Shown here: positions 1-8,706 of the stretch, one piece after another
How the letters are laid out: each line of letters begins with the position of its first letter
Numbering within the stretch: the first letter of the stretch is position 1
Source of the DNA: Actinoplanes sp. L3-i22
GTDB lineage: Bacteria > Actinomycetota > Actinomycetes > Mycobacteriales > Micromonosporaceae
Length of the DNA: 64,000 nucleotides
Direction: 5' to 3'
Assembly: GCF_019704555.1 (NCBI RefSeq)
Contig: NZ_AP024745.1
Location: forward strand, 4,658,501-4,722,500
The notes under the pieces: generated by a model
Database searches by the model: none
What the model was told of the DNA's origin: nothing
What the model saw: only the letters and a program-made list of their open reading frames with translations
Made by a program: the position numbers and the translations under genes

Positions 1-1217
1 TCGACCCGACGGCACAGCGCCGCCGCGGCCTCGGGCGCCGCTCCGGGCGCGGGGATCCAGCCGAACCGGAACCGGCGTCCGGTGCGCTGCCGCATCCGGT
101 ACGCGATCACCGCCGGATCCGGGCCGATCACCTCGTCGAACGCTTTGGGCGAGATCCGGCGGCCGTCCGGCGTCAGCAGGTAGTGCGCGGCGCGGCCCTC
201 GTGGCGGACCGCCGGGAAGGCCGATCCGCACGGGCAGCCGGGCTGCCGGCGGTACAGGTCGCCGGTGCGGTAGCGCACGTGCGGCAGCAGCCGGTCGCCG
301 ATCGAGGTCACCACCAGTTCACCCACCTCACCCGGGCCGGCCGGGGCCAGCGTCCGCGGGTCGAGCAGCTCGGGGTGTAAGGCGGCCGCGTTCAGGTGCA
401 GGGTTTGCCGCGGGCACTCCATCGCGACCCAGCCGAGCTCGGACATCGACACGACCTCGGCCATCGGCGGGTCGTCGCCCAGCAGCTCCCGGATCTGGCG
501 CCGGGCCACCCCGGTGGCCAGCGTGTACGTGAGGACCACCGCGCCCGGCGCCGGCGGCGGCAGGCCGCGCGCCCGGTACTGCCGCAGCAGGAACGCGAAG
601 TGGGTGGCGTCGGTGTAGAACCAGTCCGGCCGCCAGGCGGCGATCTCCTCGATCGCCTGGTCGACCAGGGCCGCGCTGGTGGCCAGCAGGTCGTGCCCGA
701 CCGGCAGCACCAGTGTGCCGTCGCGCAGGGTCCGGCTGGCCATCGTGGTCTGCGGGGCGGCGCACTCGACGTCCGAGCAGTTGGGTGCGGCGTACCGGGC
801 GACGCGCTGGGACCGGGCGCTGAGCAGCCGGCCGCGCAGTTCCGGGTGCACCGAGGTGGTCCGCGACATCCGGCGGGCCAGGTCGTAGGTGTAGGCGGCG
901 GTGGTGAGCCGGTCTCCGCCGGTGCCGGAGCTGTGACTGATCAGCACGTGCCGCTCGGCCGAGAGCGGGTGCCCGGCCGCGACCACCCCGGCCGGGTAGT
1001 GCGAGCGGTAGAACTCCTTGTCGGTCAGCGGCAGGCGGCGCAGAGCCGCCTCGGCCTCGTCGTGACCCGGCTCGCCCGGCCCGGTGGCCACCTCCCGCGC
1101 GGGCGGCCCGGCCCGCTCGACGAGCGTGCGATAGGCGGACGTGTGGCGATATGCGAATCGCGCCTCGTGAATCGCTTTGAGTGCGGTGGAGATATGCGGT
1201 CGAGCCTGCGCAGTCAC
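1..1217 (-). CDS. Phenylacetate-CoA-ligase-like AMP-forming ligase, 3' end outside window
   Basis: About 405 residues are visible; the C-terminus runs off the left edge. The protein belongs to the ANL adenylating superfamily, nearest PaaK-type ligases: a Ser/Gly-rich P-loop (HSSGTGGDR), the YRTGDL motif, then a C-terminal domain beginning around LTPDGRRISPKAFDE. Such enzymes activate a carboxylate with ATP and pass it to CoA or another acceptor; the substrate cannot be read here. The GTG start at 1217 has a GGGGA ribosome site upstream. Longer antisense-looking frames over the same DNA are Arg/Pro-rich shadows. It is the outermost visible member of the cluster and is transcribed towards the left edge. 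The PaaK C-terminal lid domain is nearly complete, so only a few tens of residues should be missing. Confidence 0.82.
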   Translation of the reverse strand, partial: MTAQARPHISTALKAIHEARFAYRHTSAYRTLVERAGPPAREVATGPGEPGHDEAEAALRRLPLTDKEFYRSHYPAGVVAAGHPLSAERHVLISHSSGTGGDRLTTAAYTYDLARRMSRTTSVHPELRGRLLSARSQRVARYAAPNCSDVECAAPQTTMASRTLRDGTLVLPVGHDLLATSAALVDQAIEEIAAWRPDWFYTDATHFAFLLRQYRARGLPPPAPGAVVLTYTLATGVARRQIRELLGDDPPMAEVVSMSELGWVAMECPRQTLHLNAAALHPELLDPRTLAPAGPGEVGELVVTSIGDRLLPHVRYRTGDLYRRQPGCPCGSAFPAVRHEGRAAHYLLTPDGRRISPKAFDEVIGPDPAVIAYRMRQRTGRRFRFGWIPAPGAAPEAAAALCRRV

Positions 1218-1363
1218 CAAAGAATTTCCCCGTTTCGCGCACGGGCAATCGACACGTGATGTCGCTGTTTCGCGAGCGGTATCGCATTGCTCCGACGTCG
1301 CCGAGCATTCCACGATCCATCGATGTCGGCAAGTGTGACGCATCCGTCCATATCTATGCGCTG

Positions 1364-2203
1364 TCAGGTCCAGCGAATCACCGTGCCGGGGTCGGCGAAT
1401 CCGGTCAGCGCGGCGGCGGTCGCGCGGTAGCCGCCGTGGCGCTCGACGGCGTGCACGTGCCCGCTGTTGAAGACGTACAGATCGCCGGGCCCGGGCGTCA
1501 GCCGCAGGGACCGGTGCGAGGCCAGGGATCGCTCCGGATAGGGGCCGCCGTCCAGGGTGGTCCCGAGCCGTGCGCGGGAGGCCTCGTCGGGCCGGATGTT
1601 CCACACCCGGAGCCCGCCGCCGTCCCCGTTGGCCAGGCAGAGATTGACCGCGCACACCCGGCCGGCCACCTCGGTGATCTCGAAACCGGCCTGCCCGGGC
1701 TCCCGGCACTGGGCCGAGTCCTCGTGCGGGACCAGCGCGAACCGGCCCGATGAGACCCAGGAGCGGACCAGTCCCCGGCACGCCTCGCGCCCGTCGTGGA
1801 CGGCGGGCCGCACGGTGACCCCGCGGGGCGCGAACCGGTCACCGAGCTCGTCCCAGAACCGGGCCCACGCGTTGCCGGGCAACCCCAGGACCGACTCGAC
1901 GGCGCCGGCCTCGTCGGCCGCGGATGCCACGTACTCGGCCGGTGGGCGGTGGTAGTGGTAGGTGCCCAGGTACTCGCTGGGGGCCTCCGCGCTGCGCCGG
2001 CGGCGGGCCGGGGAGGACCTGAACCGCTCAAGGATCCCGGCCGCCTCGGCGGCGTCGGCGAATCCGCGCAGCGCCGCGCCGAGACGCCTTTGTTCGAGCA
2101 CGTCGATCACCAGATCGAGGTCGGCAGGGCCGCCTTCCGCGATGGTGAAGAAATGGTCGTCGGCTACCTCGCCGGTCAATGCGGTGACGGCTTCGACTGT
2201 CAT
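1364..2203 (-). CDS. 2OG-Fe(II) oxygenase family protein
   Basis: 279 residues. The iron facial triad is visible: His160-Glu-Asp162 (HED, an HxD motif) and a distal His at 249 or 251 in SGHVHAVE, followed by a 2-oxoglutarate-binding Arg in the GGYRAT stretch. These are the marks of double-stranded beta-helix dioxygenases that hydroxylate, desaturate or halogenate small molecules. An N-terminal helical domain of about 100 residues precedes the core. The gene follows the GNAT gene at 2249 with about 45 bases between them and precedes the ligase gene, so the three probably share a leftward transcript. The substrate is unknown. Class assignment is strong; the reaction type is inference. Confidence 0.78.
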   Translation of the reverse strand: MTVEAVTALTGEVADDHFFTIAEGGPADLDLVIDVLEQRRLGAALRGFADAAEAAGILERFRSSPARRRRSAEAPSEYLGTYHYHRPPAEYVASAADEAGAVESVLGLPGNAWARFWDELGDRFAPRGVTVRPAVHDGREACRGLVRSWVSSGRFALVPHEDSAQCREPGQAGFEITEVAGRVCAVNLCLANGDGGGLRVWNIRPDEASRARLGTTLDGGPYPERSLASHRSLRLTPGPGDLYVFNSGHVHAVERHGGYRATAAALTGFADPGTVIRWT

Positions 2204-2248
2204 CGGTATCTCCGTCCGGTGCGGCCGGATGCCTCCGGCGACAGCTGC

Positions 2249-3298
2249 TCAGAAACGGTGGAAAGCGGCGCTCAGCGGCACCTGTCGAGCGCCGCGCCGC
2301 CGTTTGGTGGCGTCGTCGCCCAGCCCGTGGACCAAGGCGGTCACCCCCAGCCCGGGCGCCGCCGCGGCCGGCGCGTAGAACATGGTCTGGAAATGGGCGA
2401 CCGAGGCGTGCGGGTGGCCGTACCGGGTGCCGGTGAGCACCAGGACGAGTTCGCCGCCGCAGCGCACGAACAGCGCGAACGCCAGCGGCCCGTCCTCCGA
2501 CTCGGCCACGAACAGCACCGGGCCGTCCGGACCGAAGGTCTCGCGTACCCGCTCGAGCAGCGCCGCCGCCCCGGCCTCGCTCTGCGGGGTGCCGTGCCTG
2601 CGGGCGTGCAGCATCAGCAGCTCGACCAGGTGGGGCTCGGTGTCCTGCAGCGGGCGGATCCGCAGTCTGGCCCCGGACTCGGTGAACCGGCGCATCTCGT
2701 ACCGGGCGATGTTGCGGTGTTTGTAGGGCAGGCCCGCGACGTAGCCTTCCGGGTCGGTCCAGGTCACCTCGATCACGTTGGCGCTGCCCAGTGGCACCGA
2801 GCCGAAGCCCGCGGCGGCCAGCCGGTCGGCCAGCAGCGCCGCGCCCGGCCCGAGGTACAGCGCGCTGAGACTGCGCAGCGACTCGGCACGGGCCCAGGCG
2901 CACAGGCCGGCGACGAAGTGCTCCACCTCGCTCGGATCGGCCGCGCCCGGGCCGGTCAGCGCGGTCTCGTACTCCGGGGCCAGCAGCACCGCGGCGGGCA
3001 GCACGTCGTCCGGGGTCAGCCCCTGCCACGGCGCCGGTGGCCCGGACTCGCCCGGCACCCCGTCGCGCAGCACGAGCAGGGGATCGGCGAACCGGCGCGG
3101 GGACGCCTCGGTGAGCCGGGCGCCCACCGACGCCACCACCGGTCGCCCGTCGCGGATCAGCGCGAACGTGTGCAGCGGTCCCGGCAGGCGATCCGGCTCG
3201 TAGGACAGCCAGGCCGGGCGCAGGCAGCGGGGCCCGTCCCCGGCCACCGCCGCCCACCAGTCGGGCAGGCCCGGGGTCACCTCGAAGGACGTACTCAA
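2249..3298 (-). CDS. FemAB/BioF2-like GNAT acyltransferase
   Basis: 349 residues. It resembles the 'peptidogalycan biosynthesis/recognition' FemAB-like group: a first GNAT-like half, then a basic motif (GLPYKHRNIARYEMRRF) and a second GNAT core with FVAESEDGPLAFALFV and an LTGTRYG strand. FemAB-type enzymes usually transfer an aminoacyl group from aminoacyl-tRNA to an amine. The reading frame stays open far upstream through the antisense of the valS-like gene because of high GC. The TTG at 3298 was chosen because GAGGGGGAAG sits just before it and the sequence becomes protein-like there (STSFEVTPGLPDWW). It diverges from the valyl-tRNA synthetase gene, and the paralogue at 7512 shares the basic motif. 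Amino-acid transfer is inference. Confidence 0.72.
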   Translation of the reverse strand: MSTSFEVTPGLPDWWAAVAGDGPRCLRPAWLSYEPDRLPGPLHTFALIRDGRPVVASVGARLTEASPRRFADPLLVLRDGVPGESGPPAPWQGLTPDDVLPAAVLLAPEYETALTGPGAADPSEVEHFVAGLCAWARAESLRSLSALYLGPGAALLADRLAAAGFGSVPLGSANVIEVTWTDPEGYVAGLPYKHRNIARYEMRRFTESGARLRIRPLQDTEPHLVELLMLHARRHGTPQSEAGAAALLERVRETFGPDGPVLFVAESEDGPLAFALFVRCGGELVLVLTGTRYGHPHASVAHFQTMFYAPAAAAPGLGVTALVHGLGDDATKRRRGARQVPLSAAFHRF

Positions 3299-3417
3299 TC
3301 GCTTCCCCCTCTCGGCCGGACCCGCAGCAGCGTAGCGAGATCCGCCCCCGAGGTGAAGATCCCCATCGATGCATGGATGCGGGATCGGCGGCCGCCCGCG
3401 GGTCGCCGCCGGTCCGG

Positions 3418-3430
3418 TACGCTGGCCCGC
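3418..3430 (+). promoter_or_regulatory. -10 box for a probable leaderless valS-like transcript
   Basis: TACGCT lies exactly 7 bases before the ATG at 3431, and no Shine-Dalgarno sequence is present between them. This spacing is typical of leaderless actinobacterial promoters. No convincing -35 box is visible. Confidence 0.45.
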
Positions 3431-5980
3431 ATGTCGACGCAACGTCCTATTGTTCCCGATTCGCCAGTTCTCGACGGACTTGAGGCGCGTTGGGGTGCGG
3501 TATGGAAGGAACAGGGCACCTACACCTTCGACGGTGACCGCCCGCGCGAGCAGATCTTCGCGATCGACACGCCGCCGCCCACGGTCAGCGGATCGCTGCA
3601 CATGGGACACGTCTTCTCGTTCACGCACACCGACACGGTCGCCCGCTTCCAGCGCATGCGCGGCAAGTCGGTGTTCTACCCGATCGGGTGGGACGACAAC
3701 GGCCTGCCCACCGAGCGCCGGGTGCAGAACTACTACGGCGTGCGCTGCGAGCCCGCGCTGCCGTACGTCGCGGACTTCACGCCGCCGGCGACACCGGACC
3801 CGAAACGGCCGGTCCCGATCTCCCGGCCCAACTTCATCGAGCTCTGCGAACGCCTCACCGCCATCGACGAGAAGGAGTTCGAGGCCGCGTGGCGCCACCT
3901 CGGGCTCTCGGTGGACTGGGACCTGACCTACACCACCATCGACGACGACTCGCGGGCCACCTCGCAGCGGGCCTTCCTGGACAACCTGGCCCGCGGCGAG
4001 GCGTTCATGTCCGAGGCGCCGACCCTGTGGGACGTGACGTTCCGGACCGCGGTCGCCCAGGCCGAGTTGGAGGACCGGGACTGGCCCGGGGCGTTCCACC
4101 GCATCGCCTTCCAGCGCGCCGACGGCCGGCCGGTGCACATCGAGACCACCCGGCCCGAACTGCTGCCCGCCTGTGTCGCCCTGGTCGCGCACCCCGACGA
4201 CGAGCGCTACCAGGAGCTGTTCGGCACCACCGTGCGTACCCCGGTCTTCGGGGTGCGGGTGCCGGTCGTCGCGCATCGGCTGGCCGAGCCGGGCAAGGGT
4301 TCCGGGATCGCGATGATCTGCACGTTCGGCGACCTCACCGACGTGATCTGGTGGCGCGAGCTCAACCTGCCGACCCGCCCGGTGGTCGGCCGGGACGGCC
4401 GGATGGTGGCCGAGGCGCCGACCGGCCTCGATTCGGACGGCCGGGTCGCGTACGCGGAGCTGGCCGGCAAGACCCTGCACAGCGCCCGCGAGCGGGTCGT
4501 CGCCCTGCTGCGCGAGGCGGGCGCCCTGGACGGCGAGCCGCGGCCGCTGACCCGGCCGGTCAAGTTCTACGAGCGCGGCGACCGCCCGCTGGAGATCGTC
4601 ACCACCCGGCAGTGGTACATCCGCAACGGCGGCCGGGACGCCGAGTTGCGCGACCGGTTGCTGGCTCGCGGCCGGGAGCTGCGCTGGCACCCGGAGCACA
4701 TGCGGGTCCGCTACGAGCACTGGGTCGAGGGGCTCAACGGGGACTGGCTGGTCAGCCGGCAGCGATACTTCGGCGTGCCGATCCCGGTGTGGTACCCGCT
4801 GGGCGCCGACGGCGAGCCGCGCTACGACGAGCCGATCGCGCCGGCGCACGCCACGCTGCCGATCGACCCCAGCACGATGACCCCGCCCGGGTACCGCGAG
4901 GACCAGCGGGGTGAGCCCGGCGGTTTCATCGGTGACCCGGACGTGATGGACACCTGGGCCACCTCGTCGCTGACCCCGCAGATCGCCGCCGGCCGGCTGC
5001 GCGACCCGCAGCTGTTCGCCCGGGTCTTCCCGATGGATCTGCGCCCGCAGGCCCACGAGATCATCCGGACCTGGCTGTTCGCCACCGTGCTGCGCGCCCA
5101 CCTGGCCCACGGCAGCCTGCCCTGGAGCGACGTGGCGATCTCCGGCTGGATCCTCGATCCCGACCACAAGAAGATGTCCAAGTCCAAGGGCAACGTGGTC
5201 ACCCCGATGGCCCTGCTGACCGAGTACGGCACCGACGCGGTGCGGTACTGGGCGGCCAAGGGCCGTCCCGGCGCGGACACCGCCTTCGACACCGGCCAGA
5301 TCAAGGTCGGCCGCCGGCTCAGCGTCAAGATCCTCAACGCCAGCAAGTTCGTCCTGAGCCTGGGCGACGTCGCCGACGACGCGGCGATCACCGAGCCGGT
5401 CGACCGGGCCGTGCTGGCCGAGCTGGCCGCCGTGGTGGCGGACGCGACCGCCGGGTTCGAGCAGTTCGAGTACACCACCGCCCTGGAGCGCACCGAGCGG
5501 TTCTTCTGGCAGCTCTGCGACGACTACCTGGAACTGGTGAAGTCGCGGGCGTACGCCTCGGGCCCGGCCACCGACTCGGCGCGGGCGGCCCTGCGGCGTG
5601 CGCTGTCGGTGCTGCTGCGGCTGTTCGCCCCGTTCCTGCCGTACGTGACCGAGGAGGTCTGGTCGTGGTGGCAGCAGGGGTCGGTGCATCGTGCCCCGTG
5701 GCCGGTGGTGGCCGAGCTGGGCCATACCGCCGCCGATGACCCCGCGCTACTGGCCACGGTGGCCGAGGTGCTGCGGGCCGTCCGCAAGGCCAAGTCCACG
5801 GCGAAGGTGTCGATGCGCGCCGAGGTCGGCCGGGTGGTGGTGAGCGGACCCGTCGATCGGGCCCGGGTCGCCGCCGCCGACCTGCGCGCGGCCGGTGTCA
5901 TCGCCGATCTGGTCCTCACGCCGGGCCCGGGTGAGCTGAGCGTCGACGTCTCGCTGGAGCCGGTCGGGTCCGCGAACTGA
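3431..5980 (+). CDS. valS: Valyl-tRNA synthetase (class I)
   Basis: 849 residues, within the usual ValRS range. It would charge tRNA-Val with valine in the cytoplasm. The signature HMGH (residues 57-60) replaces HIGH, and KMSKS is intact at 581-585. The CP1 editing region (IETTRPELLPACVALVAHPDD), the GWDDNGLPTERRVQ segment and the C-terminal anticodon-binding domain are all present, so the enzyme looks fully functional. Its neighbours are two FemAB-like transferases and biosynthetic genes rather than housekeeping genes. It may therefore be a second, pathway-dedicated or self-resistance copy, or simply the only copy. The ATG at 3431 is preceded by a leaderless-type -10 box. Enzyme identity is firm; the dedicated role is inference. 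Confidence 0.92.
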   Translation: MSTQRPIVPDSPVLDGLEARWGAVWKEQGTYTFDGDRPREQIFAIDTPPPTVSGSLHMGHVFSFTHTDTVARFQRMRGKSVFYPIGWDDNGLPTERRVQNYYGVRCEPALPYVADFTPPATPDPKRPVPISRPNFIELCERLTAIDEKEFEAAWRHLGLSVDWDLTYTTIDDDSRATSQRAFLDNLARGEAFMSEAPTLWDVTFRTAVAQAELEDRDWPGAFHRIAFQRADGRPVHIETTRPELLPACVALVAHPDDERYQELFGTTVRTPVFGVRVPVVAHRLAEPGKGSGIAMICTFGDLTDVIWWRELNLPTRPVVGRDGRMVAEAPTGLDSDGRVAYAELAGKTLHSARERVVALLREAGALDGEPRPLTRPVKFYERGDRPLEIVTTRQWYIRNGGRDAELRDRLLARGRELRWHPEHMRVRYEHWVEGLNGDWLVSRQRYFGVPIPVWYPLGADGEPRYDEPIAPAHATLPIDPSTMTPPGYREDQRGEPGGFIGDPDVMDTWATSSLTPQIAAGRLRDPQLFARVFPMDLRPQAHEIIRTWLFATVLRAHLAHGSLPWSDVAISGWILDPDHKKMSKSKGNVVTPMALLTEYGTDAVRYWAAKGRPGADTAFDTGQIKVGRRLSVKILNASKFVLSLGDVADDAAITEPVDRAVLAELAAVVADATAGFEQFEYTTALERTERFFWQLCDDYLELVKSRAYASGPATDSARAALRRALSVLLRLFAPFLPYVTEEVWSWWQQGSVHRAPWPVVAELGHTAADDPALLATVAEVLRAVRKAKSTAKVSMRAEVGRVVVSGPVDRARVAAADLRAAGVIADLVLTPGPGELSVDVSLEPVGSAN

Positions 5981-6059
5981 CCGCGTCCGGAGCGAGGTAC
6001 ATCGATCCGCGGCGTGCGCCGGACTGTCCACTAGGGTGGTTCCGGCGCCGCCGCGGCGA

Positions 6060-6088
6060 TGGAAATACACCGGTATTTCCGCTACGGT
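6060..6088 (+). promoter_or_regulatory. Promoter with overlapping inverted repeat upstream of small peptide 1
   Basis: A perfect 8-bp inverted repeat, GGAAATAC-accg-GTATTTCC (6061-6080), overlaps a plausible promoter: -35 TGGAAA at 6060-6065, a 17-base spacer and -10 TACGGT at 6083-6088. The layout suggests an operator for a dimeric repressor. The regulator is not identified, and I did not see this repeat elsewhere in the window. Confidence 0.5.
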
Positions 6089-6118
6089 GAGCCCGGCCCC
6101 TGATCGAGCGGAGTAAAA

Positions 6119-6295
6119 ATGCCGCAATCCTCCAGCGAGCCGACCGTCGCGGAACTTCTCGCGGGTCTGCGCTCCGCGGAAGCGCTCCAGAGTCTGCTCA
6201 CCGAGTACGACCTCACCGAGGACGACGTGCTGGCCCAGGCGCGCCGGCTGTCGCGCGAACTCGCCGAGGCGCTCGACGCTCGAGGCGGCCGGTGA
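6119..6295 (+). CDS. 58-residue helical peptide, paralogue of the one at 11246
   Basis: A short acidic, strongly helical protein with no signal peptide, membrane segment or cysteine. Good ribosome site (GGAG) before the ATG; its TGA overlaps the GTG of the MFS gene (GTGA), so the two are translationally coupled. A hand alignment with the peptide at 11246 gives 15 identities in 47 ungapped columns. These include the LL pair, the TExD turn (33-36) and regularly spaced Leu and Ala residues, while the last 6-8 residues differ (DARGGR here). That pattern would suit a RiPP-like precursor or scaffold peptide with a conserved leader and a variable tail. A small regulatory or adaptor subunit is equally possible. 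I do not recognise the family. Confidence 0.65.
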   Translation: MPQSSSEPTVAELLAGLRSAEALQSLLTEYDLTEDDVLAQARRLSRELAEALDARGGR

Positions 6296-7515
6296 GCGCA
6301 CCCACGACCGACCGTTCCGCGCTCACCCCGGTCTTCTGGGTCTTCTGGACCGGCACGCTGATCAACCGGGCGGCGACCTTCGCCGGAACGTTCCTGGTGC
6401 TGTACCTGACCACCGACCGGGGGATGTCGGCGACCGCCGCCGGTGCGGTGCTCGCCCTGCAGGGCGCCGGGATGGCCTTCTCCAATCTGCTCGGTGGCTG
6501 GCTGGCCGACCGCTGGGGCCGCCGATCCACCATGCTCGTCGGTTTGAGCCTGACCGCCGTGATGGTGCTGGCGCTCGCCGAGGTCCGGTCCCCGGTGCTG
6601 ATCGCGCCCCTGGTCGCGCTCATGGGCCTGGCCGCGGACCTGCACCGCCCCGCCCTGAGCGCGTTCATCGCCGACGCGGTCCCGGAAGGCGACCGGGCGC
6701 GCGCCTACAGCCTGCTGCACTGGGCCACCAACCTGGGCATCTCGATCGCCATGGTGGCCGGCGGCCTGCTGGCCGAGGTCGGATACGCCTGGCTGTTCCG
6801 GCTGGACGCGCTGGCCACGGTCATCTTCGTCGCGCTGATCTGGCGGCTGGTCCCGGCCGACGCCGCCCAGCCGGCCCCGGTGGCCGCCGAGCACGAACCA
6901 CCGCCCGGGACGCCCTGGTGGCGGGACCGGTCCATGGTGGTCTTCGCCGCGGTGACCACGCTGATCTTCGTGATCTACTTCCAGGCGTACGCTACCCTGC
7001 CGCTCGCGGTGACCGACGCCGGGCACAGCCCGGCCGACTACGGCCTGGTGCTCGCGGTCAACGGCGGCACGGTCGCGGTGCTGCAACCACTTCTGGTGCG
7101 CTATCTGGGCCGGCTGCCCCAGCGGCCCGGGCTGGCCGGCGGCTATCTGCTGATCGGGATCGGGTACGGCCTGGTCGCGTTCACCGACAATCTCGCCACC
7201 CTGGCCGGCACGGTGTTGCTGTGGAGTCTCGGCGAGATCGTGGTGATCGCCATCGGCTCCGCCTTCGTCGCCGGCCTGGCCCCGGCCGACGCCCGGGGCC
7301 GATACATGGGCGCCTACGGGATGTCGATCGCCGCGGCCGGCGCGGTCGCGCCGCTGCTGGGCACCGCGGTGTACGCCTGGAATCAGAATCTGCTCTGGCT
7401 CGGGTCCTTCCTGGCCAGCGTCCTGGCGGCGGGGTTGCAGCTGACCGTGCGGCCCCGGCCGGCGGCGGTGGTGCCGGTGGCGATCCGGGAAGAGGGAGAG
7501 AAGGGCCGAGGATGA
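6292..7515 (+). CDS. MFS transporter, probable exporter
   Basis: 407 residues with about 12 hydrophobic helices. The MFS loop-2 signature is clear (GGWLADRWGRRSTMLVG). The central loop carries a Pro-rich stretch (AEHEPPPGTPWWRD), as in drug-efflux members. The start is the GTG overlapping the stop of the upstream small peptide, and its stop overlaps the ATG of the GNAT gene at 7512, so peptide, exporter and transferase form one operon. Export of the cluster product by proton antiport is the likely role; the substrate is unknown. Confidence 0.85.
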   Translation: MSAPTTDRSALTPVFWVFWTGTLINRAATFAGTFLVLYLTTDRGMSATAAGAVLALQGAGMAFSNLLGGWLADRWGRRSTMLVGLSLTAVMVLALAEVRSPVLIAPLVALMGLAADLHRPALSAFIADAVPEGDRARAYSLLHWATNLGISIAMVAGGLLAEVGYAWLFRLDALATVIFVALIWRLVPADAAQPAPVAAEHEPPPGTPWWRDRSMVVFAAVTTLIFVIYFQAYATLPLAVTDAGHSPADYGLVLAVNGGTVAVLQPLLVRYLGRLPQRPGLAGGYLLIGIGYGLVAFTDNLATLAGTVLLWSLGEIVVIAIGSAFVAGLAPADARGRYMGAYGMSIAAAGAVAPLLGTAVYAWNQNLLWLGSFLASVLAAGLQLTVRPRPAAVVPVAIREEGEKGRG

Positions 7516-8666
7516 GCATCCGTACCGCCGGACGTATCGCGGAGATCGCCGACGACTGGTCGGCGACCGTCGCGCGGCCCTCACTGCTCACCCTGCCGCC
7601 CTGGCTGGCCACCGACGACGAGGGCCGGACCACACCGATCCGGTACGCGGTGACCGGTCCGCCCGGCGCCGGAGCGGGCCTGATCGCGACGTTGACCGAG
7701 GCCGGTTCCTTCCCCACCAACGATCCGCTGGCGCTGCTGCTGACCGGGGAGCTGGAAGCCGGACCGGAGCCGGCCGCGCTGACCGCGATCGAGGCGGCCC
7801 GGGCCGGGCTGGCCGAGGAGTTGACGGCGGCCGGCTATCCCGCGGTGACCTCGACGCTGCCCGGCGGGTACCTGCCCGGACTGGTCGGCGACCTCACGCC
7901 GGCTCGCACCGGCGAGCTGCTGGACACGCTGACCGCAACCGCCCGGGAGTGGGGCTGCCCGGTGGTCTCGGTACTGCACGTGCCGGACGGCAGCCCGCTG
8001 ACCGCGGAGCTGGAGCGGCGAGGCTTCGTGGGTGCCGCGTTCCTGGCCCAGGCCACGCTGCAGCTGTCCGCCACCGACTTCGACGGTTACCTCGCCGGGC
8101 TGCCGAAGCGCCGCCGCAACAAGATCCGCCGGGAGCGGCGGGCGTTCGCCGAGGCCGGGCTGAAAGTGAGCGTCGACGGGATCGGTTCACGCGGTGCGCA
8201 GATGGCCGCCCTGCACGCCGATCAGCTCAACCGGTACGGCTACCAGATCACCACCGAGCGGCTGCTCGGCCTGATGGACCGCATCGAGCGCCACCTCGCG
8301 CCGTGGTGCCGGATCCTGGTCGCCGAACGCGACGGCGAGCTGGAGGCGTTCGCCCTGGCCTATGAGTACGGTGGCGAGCTGCACCTGAAGATGACCGGCT
8401 TCTCCGGGTACGCCCAGGACAACTTCGGCTACTTCGCGATGTCCTACTACGCGCTGATCGACTACGCGTTGCAGGCCGGCTACACCTCCATCGTGTACGG
8501 ACCGCTGGCGTACCCGGCGAAGGTGTTCCGTGGCTGCACGCTCGCGCCGCGCAGCAGCTACCTGCTGGTGCCCGAGCCGCTGCGCGAGCGGGTCCGGCAC
8601 CTGGCCGCGCTGATCGACGAGCATCAGCGCGCGGCGTTCGCGGCGATGGGCGCCGGCGACCGCTGA
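7512..8666 (+). CDS. FemAB/BioF2-like GNAT acyltransferase, second copy
   Basis: 384 residues, the same type as the protein encoded at 2249-3298. The matching segment is GYLAGLPKRRRNKIRRERRA, followed by the second GNAT core (RILVAERDGELEAFALAY, LKMTGFSGYAQDNFGYFAMS) and a YGPLAYPAKVFRGC strand. FemAB-like proteins commonly use aminoacyl-tRNA; with a ValRS gene nearby, aminoacyl transfer is an attractive inference. Two divergent copies suggest two separate acylation steps or a heterodimer. It is coupled to the transporter by an ATGA overlap and ends at a strong bidirectional terminator. Confidence 0.72.
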   Translation: MSIRTAGRIAEIADDWSATVARPSLLTLPPWLATDDEGRTTPIRYAVTGPPGAGAGLIATLTEAGSFPTNDPLALLLTGELEAGPEPAALTAIEAARAGLAEELTAAGYPAVTSTLPGGYLPGLVGDLTPARTGELLDTLTATAREWGCPVVSVLHVPDGSPLTAELERRGFVGAAFLAQATLQLSATDFDGYLAGLPKRRRNKIRRERRAFAEAGLKVSVDGIGSRGAQMAALHADQLNRYGYQITTERLLGLMDRIERHLAPWCRILVAERDGELEAFALAYEYGGELHLKMTGFSGYAQDNFGYFAMSYYALIDYALQAGYTSIVYGPLAYPAKVFRGCTLAPRSSYLLVPEPLRERVRHLAALIDEHQRAAFAAMGAGDR

Positions 8667-8671
8667 GCCCT

Positions 8672-8706
8672 CGTCCGGCCGGACCGTGTCTCAGGCCGGC
8701 CGGACG
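8672..8706. terminator. Bidirectional hairpin between convergent genes
   Basis: Perfect 11-bp arms, CGTCCGGCCGG (8672-8682) and CCGGCCGGACG (8696-8706), around a 13-base loop, between the converging ends of the genes at 7512 and 8691. The right arm lies in the last codons of the methyltransferase gene. No U-tract follows, which is usual in high-GC genomes. Confidence 0.6.

Noticed and set aside
2249..5725. A 1158-codon open frame on the minus strand across the valS-like gene
   Set aside because: Only the last 349 codons look like protein. The rest is antisense to a clear ValRS and reads as Arg/Pro/Gly/Val-rich noise, so the gene was started at TTG 3298.
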